This document shows, in pieces, positions 8,265 through 18,860 of a DNA stretch of 59,304 bases. Each line of letters begins with the position of its first letter. Within the stretch, counting starts at the first letter, position 1. The stretch lies in assembly GCA_913030825.1 (NCBI GenBank), contig CAJWCU010000022.1, positions 1 to 59,304 of the forward strand. The letters run 5' to 3'. The position numbers and the translations under genes were made by a program. The notes beneath the pieces are model-generated. The model saw only the letters and a program-made list of their open reading frames with translations. It ran no database searches and was not told the origin of the DNA. The DNA is from an uncultured Rhodospirillaceae bacterium (GTDB lineage: Bacteria > Pseudomonadota > Alphaproteobacteria > Rhodospirillales > Casp-alpha2).

Positions 8265-9890
8265 ATGAGCAAGCTTCTGGAAATCGCCGACCTGAGCGTC
8301 ACCTTCGGCCAAGGCGAGACCGCGGTCGAGGCCGTGAAGGGCGCCAGCCTGTCCATCGAGAAAGGCGAGGCCCATGCCCTGGTCGGCGAGTCGGGCTCCG
8401 GCAAATCGGTGACGGCGCTGTCGGTCATGCAGCTGCTGCCCTATCCCATGGCCCGCCATCCCAAGGGCTCGATCAAATTCAACGGCGAGGAACTGGTCGG
8501 CGCCCCCGGCCGGACCATGCGGGCGATCCGCGGCAACCAGATCGCCATGATCTTTCAGGAACCGCTGACCAGCCTGAACCCGCTGCACAACATCGAAAAA
8601 CAGATATCCGAGGTTCTGTTCCTGCATCAGCACATGTCGCCGAAACAGGCCCGCGCGCGGGTGCTGGAACTGCTGGATCTTGTCGGCCTGAACGAGGCGG
8701 CGGCGCGCCTGCAATCCCTGCCCCATGAATTTTCCGGCGGCCAGCAGCAGCGCATCATGATCGCCATGGCGCTGGCCAACAATCCGGACCTGTTGATCGC
8801 GGACGAGCCGACGACGGCGCTGGACGTCACCATCCAGGCCCAGGTGCTGAAACTGATGAAGGAGCTTCAGGAGAAGCTCGGCATGGCCTTGCTGCTGATC
8901 ACCCACGACCTGGGCATCGTGCGGCGCATGGCCGATACGGTCTCGGTCATGAACGACGGCAAGATCGTCGAACAGGGGGCCGCCAACTCGGTCTTCGACG
9001 ACCCGCAACACGACTACACCCGCCATCTATTGGCGGCCGAACCCAAGGGCCGGCCGGAGCCCGCGGACGCCACCGCACCGGACCTGATCGAAGGCAAGGA
9101 CGTCAAGGTCTGGTTCCCGGTGAAACGCGGCTTGCTGCGCCGCACGGTGGGACATATCAAGGCGGTGGACGGCATTTCGCTCGCCCTGAAGCGGGGCCAT
9201 ACGCTGGGCATCGTCGGCGAATCGGGTTCGGGCAAGAGCACGCTGGGCCGCGCCCTCCTGCGCCTGGAGCGCTCGACCGGCGACATCCTGTTCGACGGCG
9301 CCAATATCCAGGGCTGGCAGTTCAAGGAGATGCGCCCGCTCCGCCGCGAGATGCAGATCGTCTTCCAGGACCCCTTCGGCAGTTTGAGTCCGCGCCTGTC
9401 GGTCGGCCAGATCATCGAGGAAGGCCTCGTGGTCCACGACCTCGCCAAGACCGAGGACGACCGCCGCCGGCTGGTCGCCGAAGCCCTGGTCGAAGTCGGC
9501 TTGAAGCCCGAAATGCAGGACCGCTACCCGCACGAGTTCTCGGGCGGCCAGCGCCAACGCATTTCCATCGCCCGGGCCCTGGTGCTGAAGCCCAAGTTCA
9601 TCGTCCTGGACGAGCCGACTTCCGCATTGGACATGTCGGTCCAGGCGCAGATCGTCGAATTGCTGCGCGGCTTGCAGAAGAAATACGATCTGGCCTATCT
9701 GTTCATTTCCCACGACCTGAAGGTCGTCCGCGCCGTGAGCCACGAAATCGCCGTCATGCGAAACGGCCGCGTCGTCGAATTCGGTTCCACCGAACAGATC
9801 ATGGACGACCCGAAGGATCCCTACACCAAGGCCCTGATGGCCGCCGCCTTCGACATGAAGGCCGACGAAACAGGAATTGTCAGCTCGTGA
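8265..9890 (+). CDS. yejF: Oligopeptide ABC transporter ATPase YejF (fused duplicate)
   Basis: A 541-residue protein with two complete ABC ATPase domains in tandem, as in other YejF proteins. Domain 1 has Walker A GESGSGKS at 41-48, signature FSGGQQQR and Walker B LLIADEPTTALD. Domain 2 has Walker A GESGSGKS at 318-325, signature FSGGQRQR and FIVLDEPTSALD. Each domain is followed by the oligopeptide-transporter C-terminal extension. All motifs look intact, so both ATP sites should be active. The ATG follows the yejE stop with no gap, and the 3' end overlaps the next gene by 4 bases. Confidence 0.95.
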   Translation: MSKLLEIADLSVTFGQGETAVEAVKGASLSIEKGEAHALVGESGSGKSVTALSVMQLLPYPMARHPKGSIKFNGEELVGAPGRTMRAIRGNQIAMIFQEPLTSLNPLHNIEKQISEVLFLHQHMSPKQARARVLELLDLVGLNEAAARLQSLPHEFSGGQQQRIMIAMALANNPDLLIADEPTTALDVTIQAQVLKLMKELQEKLGMALLLITHDLGIVRRMADTVSVMNDGKIVEQGAANSVFDDPQHDYTRHLLAAEPKGRPEPADATAPDLIEGKDVKVWFPVKRGLLRRTVGHIKAVDGISLALKRGHTLGIVGESGSGKSTLGRALLRLERSTGDILFDGANIQGWQFKEMRPLRREMQIVFQDPFGSLSPRLSVGQIIEEGLVVHDLAKTEDDRRRLVAEALVEVGLKPEMQDRYPHEFSGGQRQRISIARALVLKPKFIVLDEPTSALDMSVQAQIVELLRGLQKKYDLAYLFISHDLKVVRAVSHEIAVMRNGRVVEFGSTEQIMDDPKDPYTKALMAAAFDMKADETGIVSS

Positions 9891-10840
9891 CCCCCACCGT
9901 TCTCTTCATGGCCGCCGAGGGCAAACCCGACCCCTGGCGCGACGCCTTCCTTGCGCAGATGCCGGGCGTGGATTTCCGCGTCTGGAACCCGGACCCGGCC
10001 CTGGATCAGACCGGCGACAAATCGGAAATCGATTACGCCGTCGTCTGGAAACCGGCCGCCGGGGTGCTGGCGAGCCTGCCCAATCTGAAGGCCGTGTTTT
10101 CCATGGGCGCCGGGGTGGATCACCTGTTCGGCGACCCGGAGCTTCCGAAAGACGTGCCGCTGGTCCGTCTCGTCGACCGCTGCCTGACCCAGGGGATGAG
10201 CGAATACGTCGTCTATTGGGTCATCCATTATCATCGCAAGATGGGCGTTTATGCCAAATTCCGCGCCGACAACGTCTGGAAACGCATGCGCCAGGCCGAC
10301 GCCGAACAGCGCCGCGTCGGCATTCTGGGCCTGGGCGAACTGGGCGGCGACGCGGCGGCGAAGCTGGTGCCGCTGCACTATCAGGTCGCCGGCTGGTCGC
10401 GCTCGAAAAAGGAAATTCCGGGCGTCGAAAGCTTCCATGGCGAGGATCAGTTGATCCCCTTCCTGAACCGCACGGAAATCCTGGTCTGCCTGCTGCCGCT
10501 GACGCCGGACACCACGGGCATCATCAACAAGGACACGCTGGCGGCCCTGCCCGAAGGCGCCTTCATCATCAACTGTGCCCGCGGCGGCCATGTGGTCGAT
10601 GACGACCTGTTGGCGGCATTGGATTCTGGACATATCGAGGGCGCGACGCTCGACGTCTTCCATACGGAACCGCTGCCCGCCGATCATCCCTATTGGTCGC
10701 ATCCCAAAGTCACCATCACGCCCCATATGGCGAGCCTGACCGTGCCGAACTCGTCGACCGAATGGTACGTGAAGAACATCGAGCGGATGGAACGCGGCGA
10801 AGCGCCGCTGAACACCGTGGACCGGGGGACCCGGTATTAA
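9887..10840 (+). CDS. ghrA: D-2-hydroxyacid dehydrogenase, glyoxylate/hydroxypyruvate reductase A type
   Basis: A 317-residue NAD(P)-dependent reductase of the GhrA branch. The short N-terminal domain is followed by a Rossmann motif GLGELG near 148-153. Catalytic residues fit the family: R232 in NCARGG, E261 and H280. Expected reactions are glyoxylate to glycolate and hydroxypyruvate to D-glycerate. The GTG start overlaps the yejF stop (GTGA), so it is translationally coupled to the peptide importer, an unusual pairing. A broader 2-hydroxyacid specificity is possible. Confidence 0.85.
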   Translation: MTPTVLFMAAEGKPDPWRDAFLAQMPGVDFRVWNPDPALDQTGDKSEIDYAVVWKPAAGVLASLPNLKAVFSMGAGVDHLFGDPELPKDVPLVRLVDRCLTQGMSEYVVYWVIHYHRKMGVYAKFRADNVWKRMRQADAEQRRVGILGLGELGGDAAAKLVPLHYQVAGWSRSKKEIPGVESFHGEDQLIPFLNRTEILVCLLPLTPDTTGIINKDTLAALPEGAFIINCARGGHVVDDDLLAALDSGHIEGATLDVFHTEPLPADHPYWSHPKVTITPHMASLTVPNSSTEWYVKNIERMERGEAPLNTVDRGTRY

Positions 10841-10852
10841 GCGGGTTCGGGT

Positions 10853-11674
10853 CTAGCGGACGACGAAAGGTCCGACGTGGCCGTAGGCGACGGCCAGCAG
10901 GAACAGCCCCAGGACGATCCGGTAGATCACGAAGGGCCCGAAGCCCGAGCGTTTCAACCAGGCCATCATCAGGGCAATGGCGATCAGCGCCGTGACGAAG
11001 GCGAGGCCCGCCGCCGTGAAGGCATCGGACGTCAGGGACGCATCGCCCGATTTCCAAAGCTCATAGCCCTTGAGCGCGCCCGCCCCCAAAATCGCCGGGA
11101 TCGACAGCAGCATGGAAAATCGGGCGGCGTCCGTGCGCTCCATGCCCAACAGGCGCGCCGCCGTCATGGTGATGCCCGACCGCGAGGTGCCCGGGATCAG
11201 CGCCAGGCATTGCGCGATGCCGATCAACAGGCCGTCGGAAATTTCCAGATGTTCAATCCGCCGGAGCGTCATGCCGACGCTGTCGGCGATATACAGAAGA
11301 ATGCCGAAACCGAGTGTCGCCCAGGCGATGATTTCCAAAGACCGCAGGCCGTTTGGATAATAATGGTCCAGCGCGAAGCCCGCGCCGATCACCGGCAAGG
11401 TCGCCAGGATCACCAGGCCCGCCAGCTTGGCGCCACGGTCGCGGCGGCCCTTCAACATGCGGCCGACCCCGGCCAGCATGTCCCAGATTTCCCGGTGCAT
11501 ATAAAGGACGACGGCGCCCAGCGTCCCGACATGGACGGCGACGTCAATCACCAATCCCTGGTCGGCCCAGCCGAGCAAGCGCGGCGTGACCGCCAAATGG
11601 GCGGACGAGGAGACCGGCAGGAACTCCGTCACCCCCTGAATCAGGGCTAAAATCGCAAGATGTAGTGTCGGCAA
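10853..11674 (-). CDS. uppP: Undecaprenyl-diphosphatase
   Basis: A 273-residue polytopic membrane protein of the BacA/UppP family, which recycles undecaprenyl pyrophosphate to the monophosphate lipid carrier for peptidoglycan and surface-polymer synthesis. Both signatures are intact: GVTEFLPVSSSAHL at 14-27 and PGTSRSG at 161-167. About eight hydrophobic segments are visible and the length is normal. It converges with ghrA, with only 12 bases between the stops, and is divergent from gltB across about 220 bases. Confidence 0.95.
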   Translation of the reverse strand: MPTLHLAILALIQGVTEFLPVSSSAHLAVTPRLLGWADQGLVIDVAVHVGTLGAVVLYMHREIWDMLAGVGRMLKGRRDRGAKLAGLVILATLPVIGAGFALDHYYPNGLRSLEIIAWATLGFGILLYIADSVGMTLRRIEHLEISDGLLIGIAQCLALIPGTSRSGITMTAARLLGMERTDAARFSMLLSIPAILGAGALKGYELWKSGDASLTSDAFTAAGLAFVTALIAIALMMAWLKRSGFGPFVIYRIVLGLFLLAVAYGHVGPFVVR

Positions 11675-11827
11675 GGCGCGCTCCCACGATGTTTGGGTCT
11701 TCTATCCGATCGCTGTCTCGCTGCCAAGGGCCGCTTGCCCCCGACAGCCGGATTGTGCACCTGCGTGTAAGGGCCGAAACGGGCCAATTTCCTTTGATTT
11801 TTATGACAGTTTGGGGCGGTTTTTTGT

Positions 11828-11856
11828 TTGGCCTGGGCTTCGGGGATTGCTATCTA
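11828..11856 (+). promoter_or_regulatory. Candidate sigma-70 promoter of gltB
   Basis: TTGGCC (11828-11833) and TATCTA (11851-11856) are separated by 17 bases and lie about 40 bases before the gltB ATG. The -10 match is fair and the -35 only moderate. No GG-N10-GC sigma-54 element was found at this place. Confidence 0.35.
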
Positions 11857-11893
11857 GTGGGGCTCTCAGAACGCACGAACAGGAACTAAACGC

Positions 11894-14800
11894 ATGAGCC
11901 AGAACTCACGGCGCAACGGTTATGGACTGCCCGTTGAACAGGGGATGTACGACCCCCTGAACGAGCATGACGCTTGCGGATTCGGTTTTATCGCCGACAT
12001 CCACAACGAGCCGCGCCATGAGATCGTCCATCAGGCGTTGGAAATCGTGCAGCACCTGGATCACCGGGGCGCCATCGGCGCCGACCCGATGGCCGGCGAC
12101 GGCGCGGGCATCCTGGTGCAGCTGCCCGACGCCTTCATCCGCAAGGTCTTCGGCAAGCAGGGCATCGAGGTTCCGGCCAAAGGCGATTACGCCATCGGCA
12201 TGGTGTTCCTGCCGCGCGACCACAAGTTGCGCGACCTGGCGATCAAGGCGGTCGAAAAGACCACGGCCGAAGAAGGCCAGATTCTCCTGGGTTGGCGCGA
12301 CGTGCCGACGGACAGCAACATGCTGGGCGAAACCGTCAAGCCGAACGAGCCGGTCATCAAGCAGGTCCTGATCCAACGCGGGCCGGACACGCCCGACAAC
12401 GCGGCCTTCGAACGCAAGCTCTACGTCATCCGCAAGCAGGCGCACCACGCGCTCTGGGACAAGGACGAGGGCTCGTGGCAGGACTTCTATTTCCCGTCCA
12501 TGTCGTCGGCGACCATCGTCTACAAGGGCATGGTCCTGGCGCCGAACCTGGCCAAGTATTACGTCGATTTCCAGGACCCGGACTTCGCCACGGCGATCGC
12601 CCTGTTCCACCAGCGGTTTTCGACCAACACTTTCCCGTCGTGGCGCCTGGCGCAGCCATTCCGCTTCCTCTGCCATAACGGCGAAATCAACACGATGCGC
12701 GGCAACGTCAACTGGATGAACGCCCGGCGGCACAACATGTCGTCGAAGATCCTCGGCGACGATCTCGAAAAGCTCTGGCCGCTGATCGGTGACGGTTCGT
12801 CCGATAGCTCGACCTTCGACAACGCGCTCGAGCTTCTGGTCATGGGCGGCTATTCGCTGTGTCACGCGATGATGCTGATGATTCCGGAAGCCTGGAAAGA
12901 CAATCCGTTGATGGAGCCCAAGCGGCGCGCCTTCTACGAATATTTCTCGGCCCTGATGGAACCCTGGGACGGTCCCGCCGCCATGGCCTTCACCAACGGC
13001 AAGCAGATCGCCGCGACCCTGGACCGCAACGGCTTGCGCCCGGCCCGCTATATCGTCACCGACGACGGTCTGGTGGTCATGGCGTCGGAAGTCGGCGTGT
13101 TGCCGATCCCGGAAGAAAAAATCGTCCAGAAATGGCGGTTGCAGCCGGGCAAGATGCTGGTCGTCGACCTGGAAGAGCACCGCATCATTTCCGACGAGGA
13201 AGTGAAATCGGAACTGGCCGACGAATATCCGTACCAGGAATGGCTGGATAAGACGCAGATCCACATTTCCCATCTGCCGCCGGAAATCGGCCCCATGGCG
13301 GCCGATCCGAAGACCCTTTTGGACCTGCAGCAGGCCTTCGGCTACAACCGCGAAGACCTCAAGTTCTTCCTGGAGCCCATGGCCGAGGACGGCCTGGACC
13401 CGGTCGGCTCCATGGGCCGCGATTTCCCGCTGGCCATGCTGTCGGACCGGCCGCGCATGCTGTCCGATTATTTCTTCCAGAACTTTGCGCAGGTAACCAA
13501 CCCGCCGATCGACCCGATCCGCGAGGAACTGGTGATGTCGCTGGTCAGCTTCATCGGCCCGCGCCCGGACCTGTTGGACCTGGGGCACGGGGGCGAGCAC
13601 AAGCGCCTGGAAGTCGATCAGCCGATCATGTCCAACGCCGACCTGGAACGCATCCGCCGCATCGAAAACCATGTCGACGGCTCGTTCCGCACCTATACGC
13701 TGGACATCTGCTATCAGAATTCCGGCCCATCTCGCCAGACCATGGCCCAGGCCATCGACCGCATCTGCCGCCAGGCGGAAAAGGTCGTCCGCGAACAGGG
13801 CTACAACATCATCATCCTGTCCGACCGGGGCATGGACGCCGACAACGTCGCCGTTCCGGCCCTGTTGGCGACCGGTGCGGTCCACCACCACCTGATCCGC
13901 GAAGGACTTCGGACCGAGGTCGGCCTTGTGGTCGAAACCGGCGAAGCGCGCCGCGTGCATGATTTCTGCCTGCTCGCCGGTTACGGCGCCGAGGCGATGA
14001 ACCCCTATCTGGCGTTCGACACGATCTCCAACATCGTCGCCGAAAAAGACACCGGCCTGACCGAAGAGAAGGCGCATAAGGCCTATATCAAGGCGGTCTG
14101 CAAAGGCATGTTGAAGGTCATGTCCAAGATGGGCATCTCGACCTATCAGTCCTATTGCGGGGCGCAGATCTTCGATGCCGTCGGCCTGTCGCAGGAATTC
14201 ATCGACGCGTACTTCACCGGCACGGCGACCAAGGTCGAAGGGGCCGGCATCAGCGAAATCGCGGAAGAAACCGAACGCCGCCACGGCCTCGCCTTCGGCG
14301 ACGCGCCGATCTACCGGAGCGACCTGGACGTCGGCGGCGACCTGGCCTTCCGCATCCGCGGCGAGGAACACGTCTGGACGCCGGAAACCATCGGCACCCT
14401 GCAGCACGCCGTGCGCTCGGCCAATTACAAGTTGTTCAAATCCTACACGTCCAAGGTCAACGACCAGACGTCGAAGCTGAAGAACCTGCGCGGTCTGTTC
14501 GATCTGAAACCCGTGGGCAAGGCCGTGCCGTTGGACGAGGTCGAACCGGCCTCGGAAATCGTCAAACGGTTCGCCACCGGCGCCATGTCCTTCGGCTCGA
14601 TCTCTTGGGAAGCCCACACGACCCTGGCCATCGCCATGAACCGCATCGGCGGCCGGTCGAACACCGGCGAGGGCGGCGAGGACGAGGTGCGTTACAAGCC
14701 GCTGCCGAACGGCGACAGCATGAAATCGCGGATCAAGCAGGTGGCCTCCGGCCGCTTTGGCGTGACGACCGAATATCTGGTCAACGCCGACGACCTGCAG

Positions 14801-16519
14801 ATCAAGATGGCCCAGGGTGCCAAGCCCGGCGAAGGCGGCCAGTTGCCCGGCCATAAGGTCGACGACTGGATCGCCCGCGTGCGCCATTCGACCCCGGGCG
14901 TCGGCCTGATTTCGCCGCCACCGCACCACGACATTTATTCGATCGAGGATCTGGCGCAGCTGATCCACGACCTCAAGAACGTCAACCCGAAGGCCCGCAT
15001 CTCGGTGAAGCTGGTTTCCGAAGTCGGCGTCGGCACGGTCGCGGCGGGCGTTTCCAAGGCCTATTCCGATCACGTCACCATTTCCGGCCATGACGGCGGC
15101 ACCGGGGCCAGCCCCCTGACGTCGATCCTCAACGCCGGGGGCCCGTGGGAACTGGGCCTGGCGGAAACGCATCAAACCCTGGTCATGAACGCCTTGCGCG
15201 GCCGCATCGCCGTGCAGGTCGACGGTGGCCTGCGCACGGGCCGCGACATCGTCATCGGCGCGCTCTTGGGCGCCGACGAATTCGGCTTCGCGACCTCGGC
15301 GCTGATCGCCGAGGGCTGCATCATGATGCGCAAATGCCACCTGAACACCTGCCCGGTCGGCGTCGCGACGCAGGACCCGGAACTGCGCAAGCGGTTCACG
15401 GGCGAGCCGGAACACGTCGTCAACTTCTTCACCTTCCTGGCCGAAGAAGTGCGCGAGATCATGGCCGAATTGGGCTTCCGCACCATCCAGGAAATGATCG
15501 GCCGGCGCGAAGCGCTGGACGTTCGCCCGGCGGTCGATCACTGGAAAGCCCACGGCGTCGACGTCACGCGCCTGCTGGCCCCGGTCAAGCCGGCCGAGGG
15601 TGTCGCCATCTACAACTGCGAAACCCAGGACCACGGCCTGGACAAGGCCCTGGACAACCAGATGATCAAGGACGCCATGTCCGCCATCGAAGGCGGCGAT
15701 CCGGTTAGCCTGGAATACCCGATCATCAACATCAACCGCACGGTCGGTGCCATGATGTCGGGCGAGATCGCGCTGCGTCACGGTCACGCGGGCCTGCCCG
15801 AAGACACCATCCACATGAAGTTCACCGGCAACGCCGGACAAAGCTTCGGCGCCTGGCTGGCCAAGGGCGTGACCTTCGAGTTGGTCGGTGACGCCAACGA
15901 TTACGTCGGCAAGGGCCTGTCGGGTGGGCGCATCGCCGTGTATCCGTCGCCCAAAAGTCCGATCGTGCCCGAAGAAAACATTATCGTCGGCAACACGGTG
16001 CTGTACGGCGCCATCTCGGGAGAATGTTATTTCCGGGGTGTCGCAGGCGAACGCTTCGCCGTGCGCAACTCGGGTGCCTCGGCGGTCGTCGAGGGCTGCG
16101 GCGATCACGGCTGCGAATACATGACCGGCGGGACCGTCGTCGTCCTGGGCGAGACGGGCCGCAACTTCGCCGCCGGGATGTCGGGCGGGATCGCCTATAT
16201 CCTGGATGAGGCGGGCGATTTCGAAACGCTCTGCAACATGGGTATGGTCGAGCTTGAGCCGATCGATCCGAATGAAGCCGACGACGGCACGGAAGACGTC
16301 GCCTCGGACCCCATGCGGTTCGATGCCCGGCGCCTGAAGGGCCTGATCGAGAACCACCTGCGCTATACCGGCAGTTCACGGGCCCAGGCGATCCTCGACG
16401 ATTGGGACGCCATGCTGCCCAAGTTCGTCAAGATCACGCCGGTGGATTACCGCCGCGCCCTCAACGACATGCGCGCACGCGCCGCAGAAACGGAAACGGC
16501 CGCTCTGGCCGGGGAATAA
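11894..16519 (+). CDS. gltB: Glutamate synthase (NADPH) large subunit
   Basis: A 1541-residue large subunit of glutamate synthase, which transfers the amide of glutamine to 2-oxoglutarate. The N-terminal class II amidotransferase domain should mature at C28 (HDACGFG) after removal of a 27-residue propeptide. The central and FMN-binding synthase domains follow; the 3Fe-4S cluster ligands are visible as C1142, C1148 and C1153 ([12 protein letters not shown]). A C-terminal beta-helix (GXGXG-type) domain contains NAGQSFGAW and [10 protein letters not shown]. It is the first gene of gltBD and lies 3 bases from gltD. Confidence 0.97.
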   Translation: MSQNSRRNGYGLPVEQGMYDPLNEHDACGFGFIADIHNEPRHEIVHQALEIVQHLDHRGAIGADPMAGDGAGILVQLPDAFIRKVFGKQGIEVPAKGDYAIGMVFLPRDHKLRDLAIKAVEKTTAEEGQILLGWRDVPTDSNMLGETVKPNEPVIKQVLIQRGPDTPDNAAFERKLYVIRKQAHHALWDKDEGSWQDFYFPSMSSATIVYKGMVLAPNLAKYYVDFQDPDFATAIALFHQRFSTNTFPSWRLAQPFRFLCHNGEINTMRGNVNWMNARRHNMSSKILGDDLEKLWPLIGDGSSDSSTFDNALELLVMGGYSLCHAMMLMIPEAWKDNPLMEPKRRAFYEYFSALMEPWDGPAAMAFTNGKQIAATLDRNGLRPARYIVTDDGLVVMASEVGVLPIPEEKIVQKWRLQPGKMLVVDLEEHRIISDEEVKSELADEYPYQEWLDKTQIHISHLPPEIGPMAADPKTLLDLQQAFGYNREDLKFFLEPMAEDGLDPVGSMGRDFPLAMLSDRPRMLSDYFFQNFAQVTNPPIDPIREELVMSLVSFIGPRPDLLDLGHGGEHKRLEVDQPIMSNADLERIRRIENHVDGSFRTYTLDICYQNSGPSRQTMAQAIDRICRQAEKVVREQGYNIIILSDRGMDADNVAVPALLATGAVHHHLIREGLRTEVGLVVETGEARRVHDFCLLAGYGAEAMNPYLAFDTISNIVAEKDTGLTEEKAHKAYIKAVCKGMLKVMSKMGISTYQSYCGAQIFDAVGLSQEFIDAYFTGTATKVEGAGISEIAEETERRHGLAFGDAPIYRSDLDVGGDLAFRIRGEEHVWTPETIGTLQHAVRSANYKLFKSYTSKVNDQTSKLKNLRGLFDLKPVGKAVPLDEVEPASEIVKRFATGAMSFGSISWEAHTTLAIAMNRIGGRSNTGEGGEDEVRYKPLPNGDSMKSRIKQVASGRFGVTTEYLVNADDLQIKMAQGAKPGEGGQLPGHKVDDWIARVRHSTPGVGLISPPPHHDIYSIEDLAQLIHDLKNVNPKARISVKLVSEVGVGTVAAGVSKAYSDHVTISGHDGGTGASPLTSILNAGGPWELGLAETHQTLVMNALRGRIAVQVDGGLRTGRDIVIGALLGADEFGFATSALIAEGCIMMRKCHLNTCPVGVATQDPELRKRFTGEPEHVVNFFTFLAEEVREIMAELGFRTIQEMIGRREALDVRPAVDHWKAHGVDVTRLLAPVKPAEGVAIYNCETQDHGLDKALDNQMIKDAMSAIEGGDPVSLEYPIININRTVGAMMSGEIALRHGHAGLPEDTIHMKFTGNAGQSFGAWLAKGVTFELVGDANDYVGKGLSGGRIAVYPSPKSPIVPEENIIVGNTVLYGAISGECYFRGVAGERFAVRNSGASAVVEGCGDHGCEYMTGGTVVVLGETGRNFAAGMSGGIAYILDEAGDFETLCNMGMVELEPIDPNEADDGTEDVASDPMRFDARRLKGLIENHLRYTGSSRAQAILDDWDAMLPKFVKITPVDYRRALNDMRARAAETETAALAGE

Positions 16520-16522
16520 ACA

Positions 16523-17965
16523 ATGGGAAAACCCACGGGATTTTTGGAGATCGAACGCCACGACCGGTCTTACCGGCCGGTCGAAGAACGTTTGAAGCAT
16601 TGGAACGAGTTCGTCGAACCGTTGTCGGACGCCGAGGTGTCGGAACAGGGTGCGCGCTGCATGGATTGCGGCATTCCCTACTGTCACCAGGGCTGCCCGG
16701 TGAACAACATCATTCCGGAATGGAACGATTACGTTTACCGCGACAAATGGCGCGAAGGGCTGGACCTTCTGCATTCGACCAACAATTTCCCGGAGTTCAC
16801 CGGCCGCGTCTGCCCGGCGCCCTGCGAGGCGTCCTGCACCCTGAACATCCAGGACAACCCGGTGACCATCAAGACCATCGAATGTTCGCTGGTCGATAAG
16901 GGCTGGTCCAAGGGCTGGATCAAGCCGCAGATTCCCGTTCATCACACGGACAAGAAAGTCGCCGTCGTCGGCTCCGGCCCGGCGGGCCTGGCCTGCGCCC
17001 AGCAACTGGCGCGCGCGGGGCACAAGGTCGTGGTGTTCGAAAAGAACGAACGCATCGGCGGCCTGCTGCGCCTGGGCATTCCCGACTTCAAGATGGAAAA
17101 GCATCTGATCGACCGCCGCATGGCCCAGATGCAGACCGAAGGCGTCGAATTCCGCCCGAACAGCCACGTCGGCGTCAACGTCGATGCGGAAGCCCTGATC
17201 AAGGATTTCGATGCCGTGGCGCTGTGCGGCGGATCGGAAAAACCGCGCGATCTGCCGGTGCCGGGGCGCGAATTGGACGGCGTGCATTTCGCCATGGAAT
17301 TCCTGACCCAGCAGAACCGCCGCGTTTCCGGATCGAACGTGCCGGTCGCCAAGGAAATCATGGCGACGGACAAGCACGTCATCGTCATCGGCGGCGGCGA
17401 CACGGGATCGGACTGCGTCGGCACGTCGAACCGTCATGGCGCCGCGTCGGTGACGCAGCTGGAAGTCATGCCGCAGCCGCCGGAAAAAGAAAACAAGGCC
17501 CTGACCTGGCCCGATTGGCCGATGAAGCTGCGGACGTCGTCGTCGCATCAGGAAGGTGCGGTGCGTGACTTCGCCGTGATGACCAAGGCGTTCACGGGCG
17601 AAGACGGCAAGGTCACCGAACTGCAGGGCGTGCGCCTGGAATGGAACCCGTCGGAAAGCGGCGGAATGGACATGGTCGAGGTTCCCGGCTCCGAGTTCAC
17701 TTTGAAGGCGGACCTGGTGCTGCTCGCCATGGGCTTCACCAACCCGGTGCACGAAGGCATGATCGAAACCCTGGGGGTCGATCTGGACGGTCGCGGCAAC
17801 GTCAAGGCGACGACCGACGAATACCAGACCTCCCTGGCCAAGGTCTTTGCCGCCGGCGACATGCGCCGGGGCCAGTCCCTGGTCGTCTGGGCGATCCGCG
17901 AAGGCCGGCAATGCGCCCGCGCCATCGACGAATTCCTGATGGGAACGTCCGACCTGCCGCGGTAG
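16523..17965 (+). CDS. gltD: Glutamate synthase (NADPH) small subunit
   Basis: A 480-residue small subunit that carries electrons from NADPH through FAD and iron-sulfur clusters to GltB. N-terminal cysteines are intact (C46, C49, C54, C58, then C97, C101, C105), matching the two low-potential 4Fe-4S sites. The FAD motif [10 protein letters not shown] is near 150-159, and the NADPH motif [11 protein letters not shown] is near 290. It follows gltB after 3 bases with a GGGG(A)ATAAAC ribosome site overlapping the gltB stop. Confidence 0.96.
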   Translation: MGKPTGFLEIERHDRSYRPVEERLKHWNEFVEPLSDAEVSEQGARCMDCGIPYCHQGCPVNNIIPEWNDYVYRDKWREGLDLLHSTNNFPEFTGRVCPAPCEASCTLNIQDNPVTIKTIECSLVDKGWSKGWIKPQIPVHHTDKKVAVVGSGPAGLACAQQLARAGHKVVVFEKNERIGGLLRLGIPDFKMEKHLIDRRMAQMQTEGVEFRPNSHVGVNVDAEALIKDFDAVALCGGSEKPRDLPVPGRELDGVHFAMEFLTQQNRRVSGSNVPVAKEIMATDKHVIVIGGGDTGSDCVGTSNRHGAASVTQLEVMPQPPEKENKALTWPDWPMKLRTSSSHQEGAVRDFAVMTKAFTGEDGKVTELQGVRLEWNPSESGGMDMVEVPGSEFTLKADLVLLAMGFTNPVHEGMIETLGVDLDGRGNVKATTDEYQTSLAKVFAAGDMRRGQSLVVWAIREGRQCARAIDEFLMGTSDLPR

Positions 17966-17991
17966 ACCCGCCGCCCGGAAGGATTGACCAA

Positions 17992-18023
17992 GACCCGGCG
18001 CCGCAACCTCGGCGCCGGGGGTC
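17992..18023. terminator. GC-rich hairpin between convergent gltD and the PAS fragment
   Basis: The arms GACCCGGCGCCG and CGGCGCCGGGGGTC can pair around a short loop, 27 bases after the gltD stop. No clear T-run follows on either strand, so it is a likely but imperfect terminator serving both directions. Confidence 0.45.
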
Positions 18024-18190
18024 AGTTCATCTCGATCTCCTTGAAGAACTCCGCCAACGCCGCCTCGTTCTCGATGAAGATCGCCAGCGAACAAGCGGCG
18101 TCGACCCGTTCGCCGTCGGAACTCAACGGCAACCGCAGGATCATACAGACCGACCGTTGCTTCGGTTTCAACGGATAGGTGTTACAGAAC
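18022..18190 (-). pseudogene. C-terminal remnant of a PAS_5-type gene (partial tandem copy)
   Basis: This frame encodes about 55 residues (NTYPLKPKQ... to ...FFKEIEMN) that align without gaps to the last 50 residues of the intact PAS-family gene immediately upstream on the same strand. The shared pattern is N-x-x-P-L-x(8)-C-x-x-LRLPL, followed by a similar amphipathic tail. The N-terminal two thirds of the domain are missing, and no credible start with a ribosome site exists for the remnant. It looks like a decayed, diverged duplicate, not a recent copy. A small intact ORF starting at 18261 inside the neighbour would be possible but is poorly supported. Confidence 0.55.
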
Positions 18191-18220
18191 AGCCGCGGCG
18201 CGGCAGGACCGGTGGGATGC

Positions 18221-18757
18221 CTAATCGATCCGTTCCCGGAGACGGCGGAACTCGTCCGCATGACGGATGAATTGAGTCGCCGCGACGATCTTTCCGACCC
18301 CCGGCCCGCCGGACCGAAGCGGCAGACGCAGTGTTTCGCATTCGGCGGAAAGACCGTTGTCGAGAGGCCAGATGTTGTGGACCAAGGTCGGGCGACCGGA
18401 CCGGGAGACCTCCTTGTACTGCGCCAGGATGTTTGACGCGCTGACCTTCTTTAGGCCGTCCAGAAGGCGCCGCCCCGTCGGGTCCGGGCGCTTTCCCTGA
18501 AACAGGTCACGGGCCGTGCCCCAATAGCGGTAGACATAGTCGGTATCCTCGGGCCCGACGTCGACGACGGTCAGTATCGATAGGGTCTCGGTGGGAAGAT
18601 CGACAAGGCGAAACCCGGTCCCGGCGGCGCCCCCCCATTCCGGCAAGTCCGGCGGCGTCGCCAATCCCACCCAATACCGATAGAGGCCCGCCAACACGTC
18701 GCACATCCGGGCCGGATCGACCGGAAGGTGTTCACAACTCAGCTTATGTTCGACCAT
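18221..18757 (-). CDS. PAS-domain protein (PAS_5-like)
   Basis: A 178-residue single-domain protein. Its pattern, with FRLVDLPTETLS, then DTDYVYRYWGTARDLF at about 71-86, then a conserved TGRRLLDGL and a final ETLRLPL strand, resembles the alphaproteobacterial PAS_5 family of short stand-alone PAS proteins. No output domain is present. The ATG at 18757 is chosen because it starts at the ordered region; the longer upstream frame crosses the likely promoter. It is divergent from the amidotransferase-like gene. Ligand and partner are unknown. Confidence 0.7.
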   Translation of the reverse strand: MVEHKLSCEHLPVDPARMCDVLAGLYRYWVGLATPPDLPEWGGAAGTGFRLVDLPTETLSILTVVDVGPEDTDYVYRYWGTARDLFQGKRPDPTGRRLLDGLKKVSASNILAQYKEVSRSGRPTLVHNIWPLDNGLSAECETLRLPLRSGGPGVGKIVAATQFIRHADEFRRLRERID

Positions 18758-18860
18758 GATCGGCCCCTGGAGTATAACCGTGTGCTGAGGGTACGCCTCC
18801 CAAGGGGGCCTATCAACCGTCGCCCGCGTGGGCCGAAACATTGGAAAAACGGCAGGCACC

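Noticed and set aside
11820-11860. Sigma-54 promoter for gltB
   Set aside because: A TTGGC and a TTGCT are present but are 17 bases apart, not the required 10 between GG and GC.
11665-11889. Small open frame between uppP and gltB
   Set aside because: It overlaps the uppP start, has no family resemblance, and covers the likely gltB promoter region.
11906-16357. Very long open frame (about 1480 codons) on the strand opposite gltB
   Set aside because: It mirrors gltB codon structure in high-GC DNA; the translation has no recognisable domain and is the usual shadow of a strongly biased gene. The same applies to long frames opposite yejEF (7101-9026) and addB (45561-47822).
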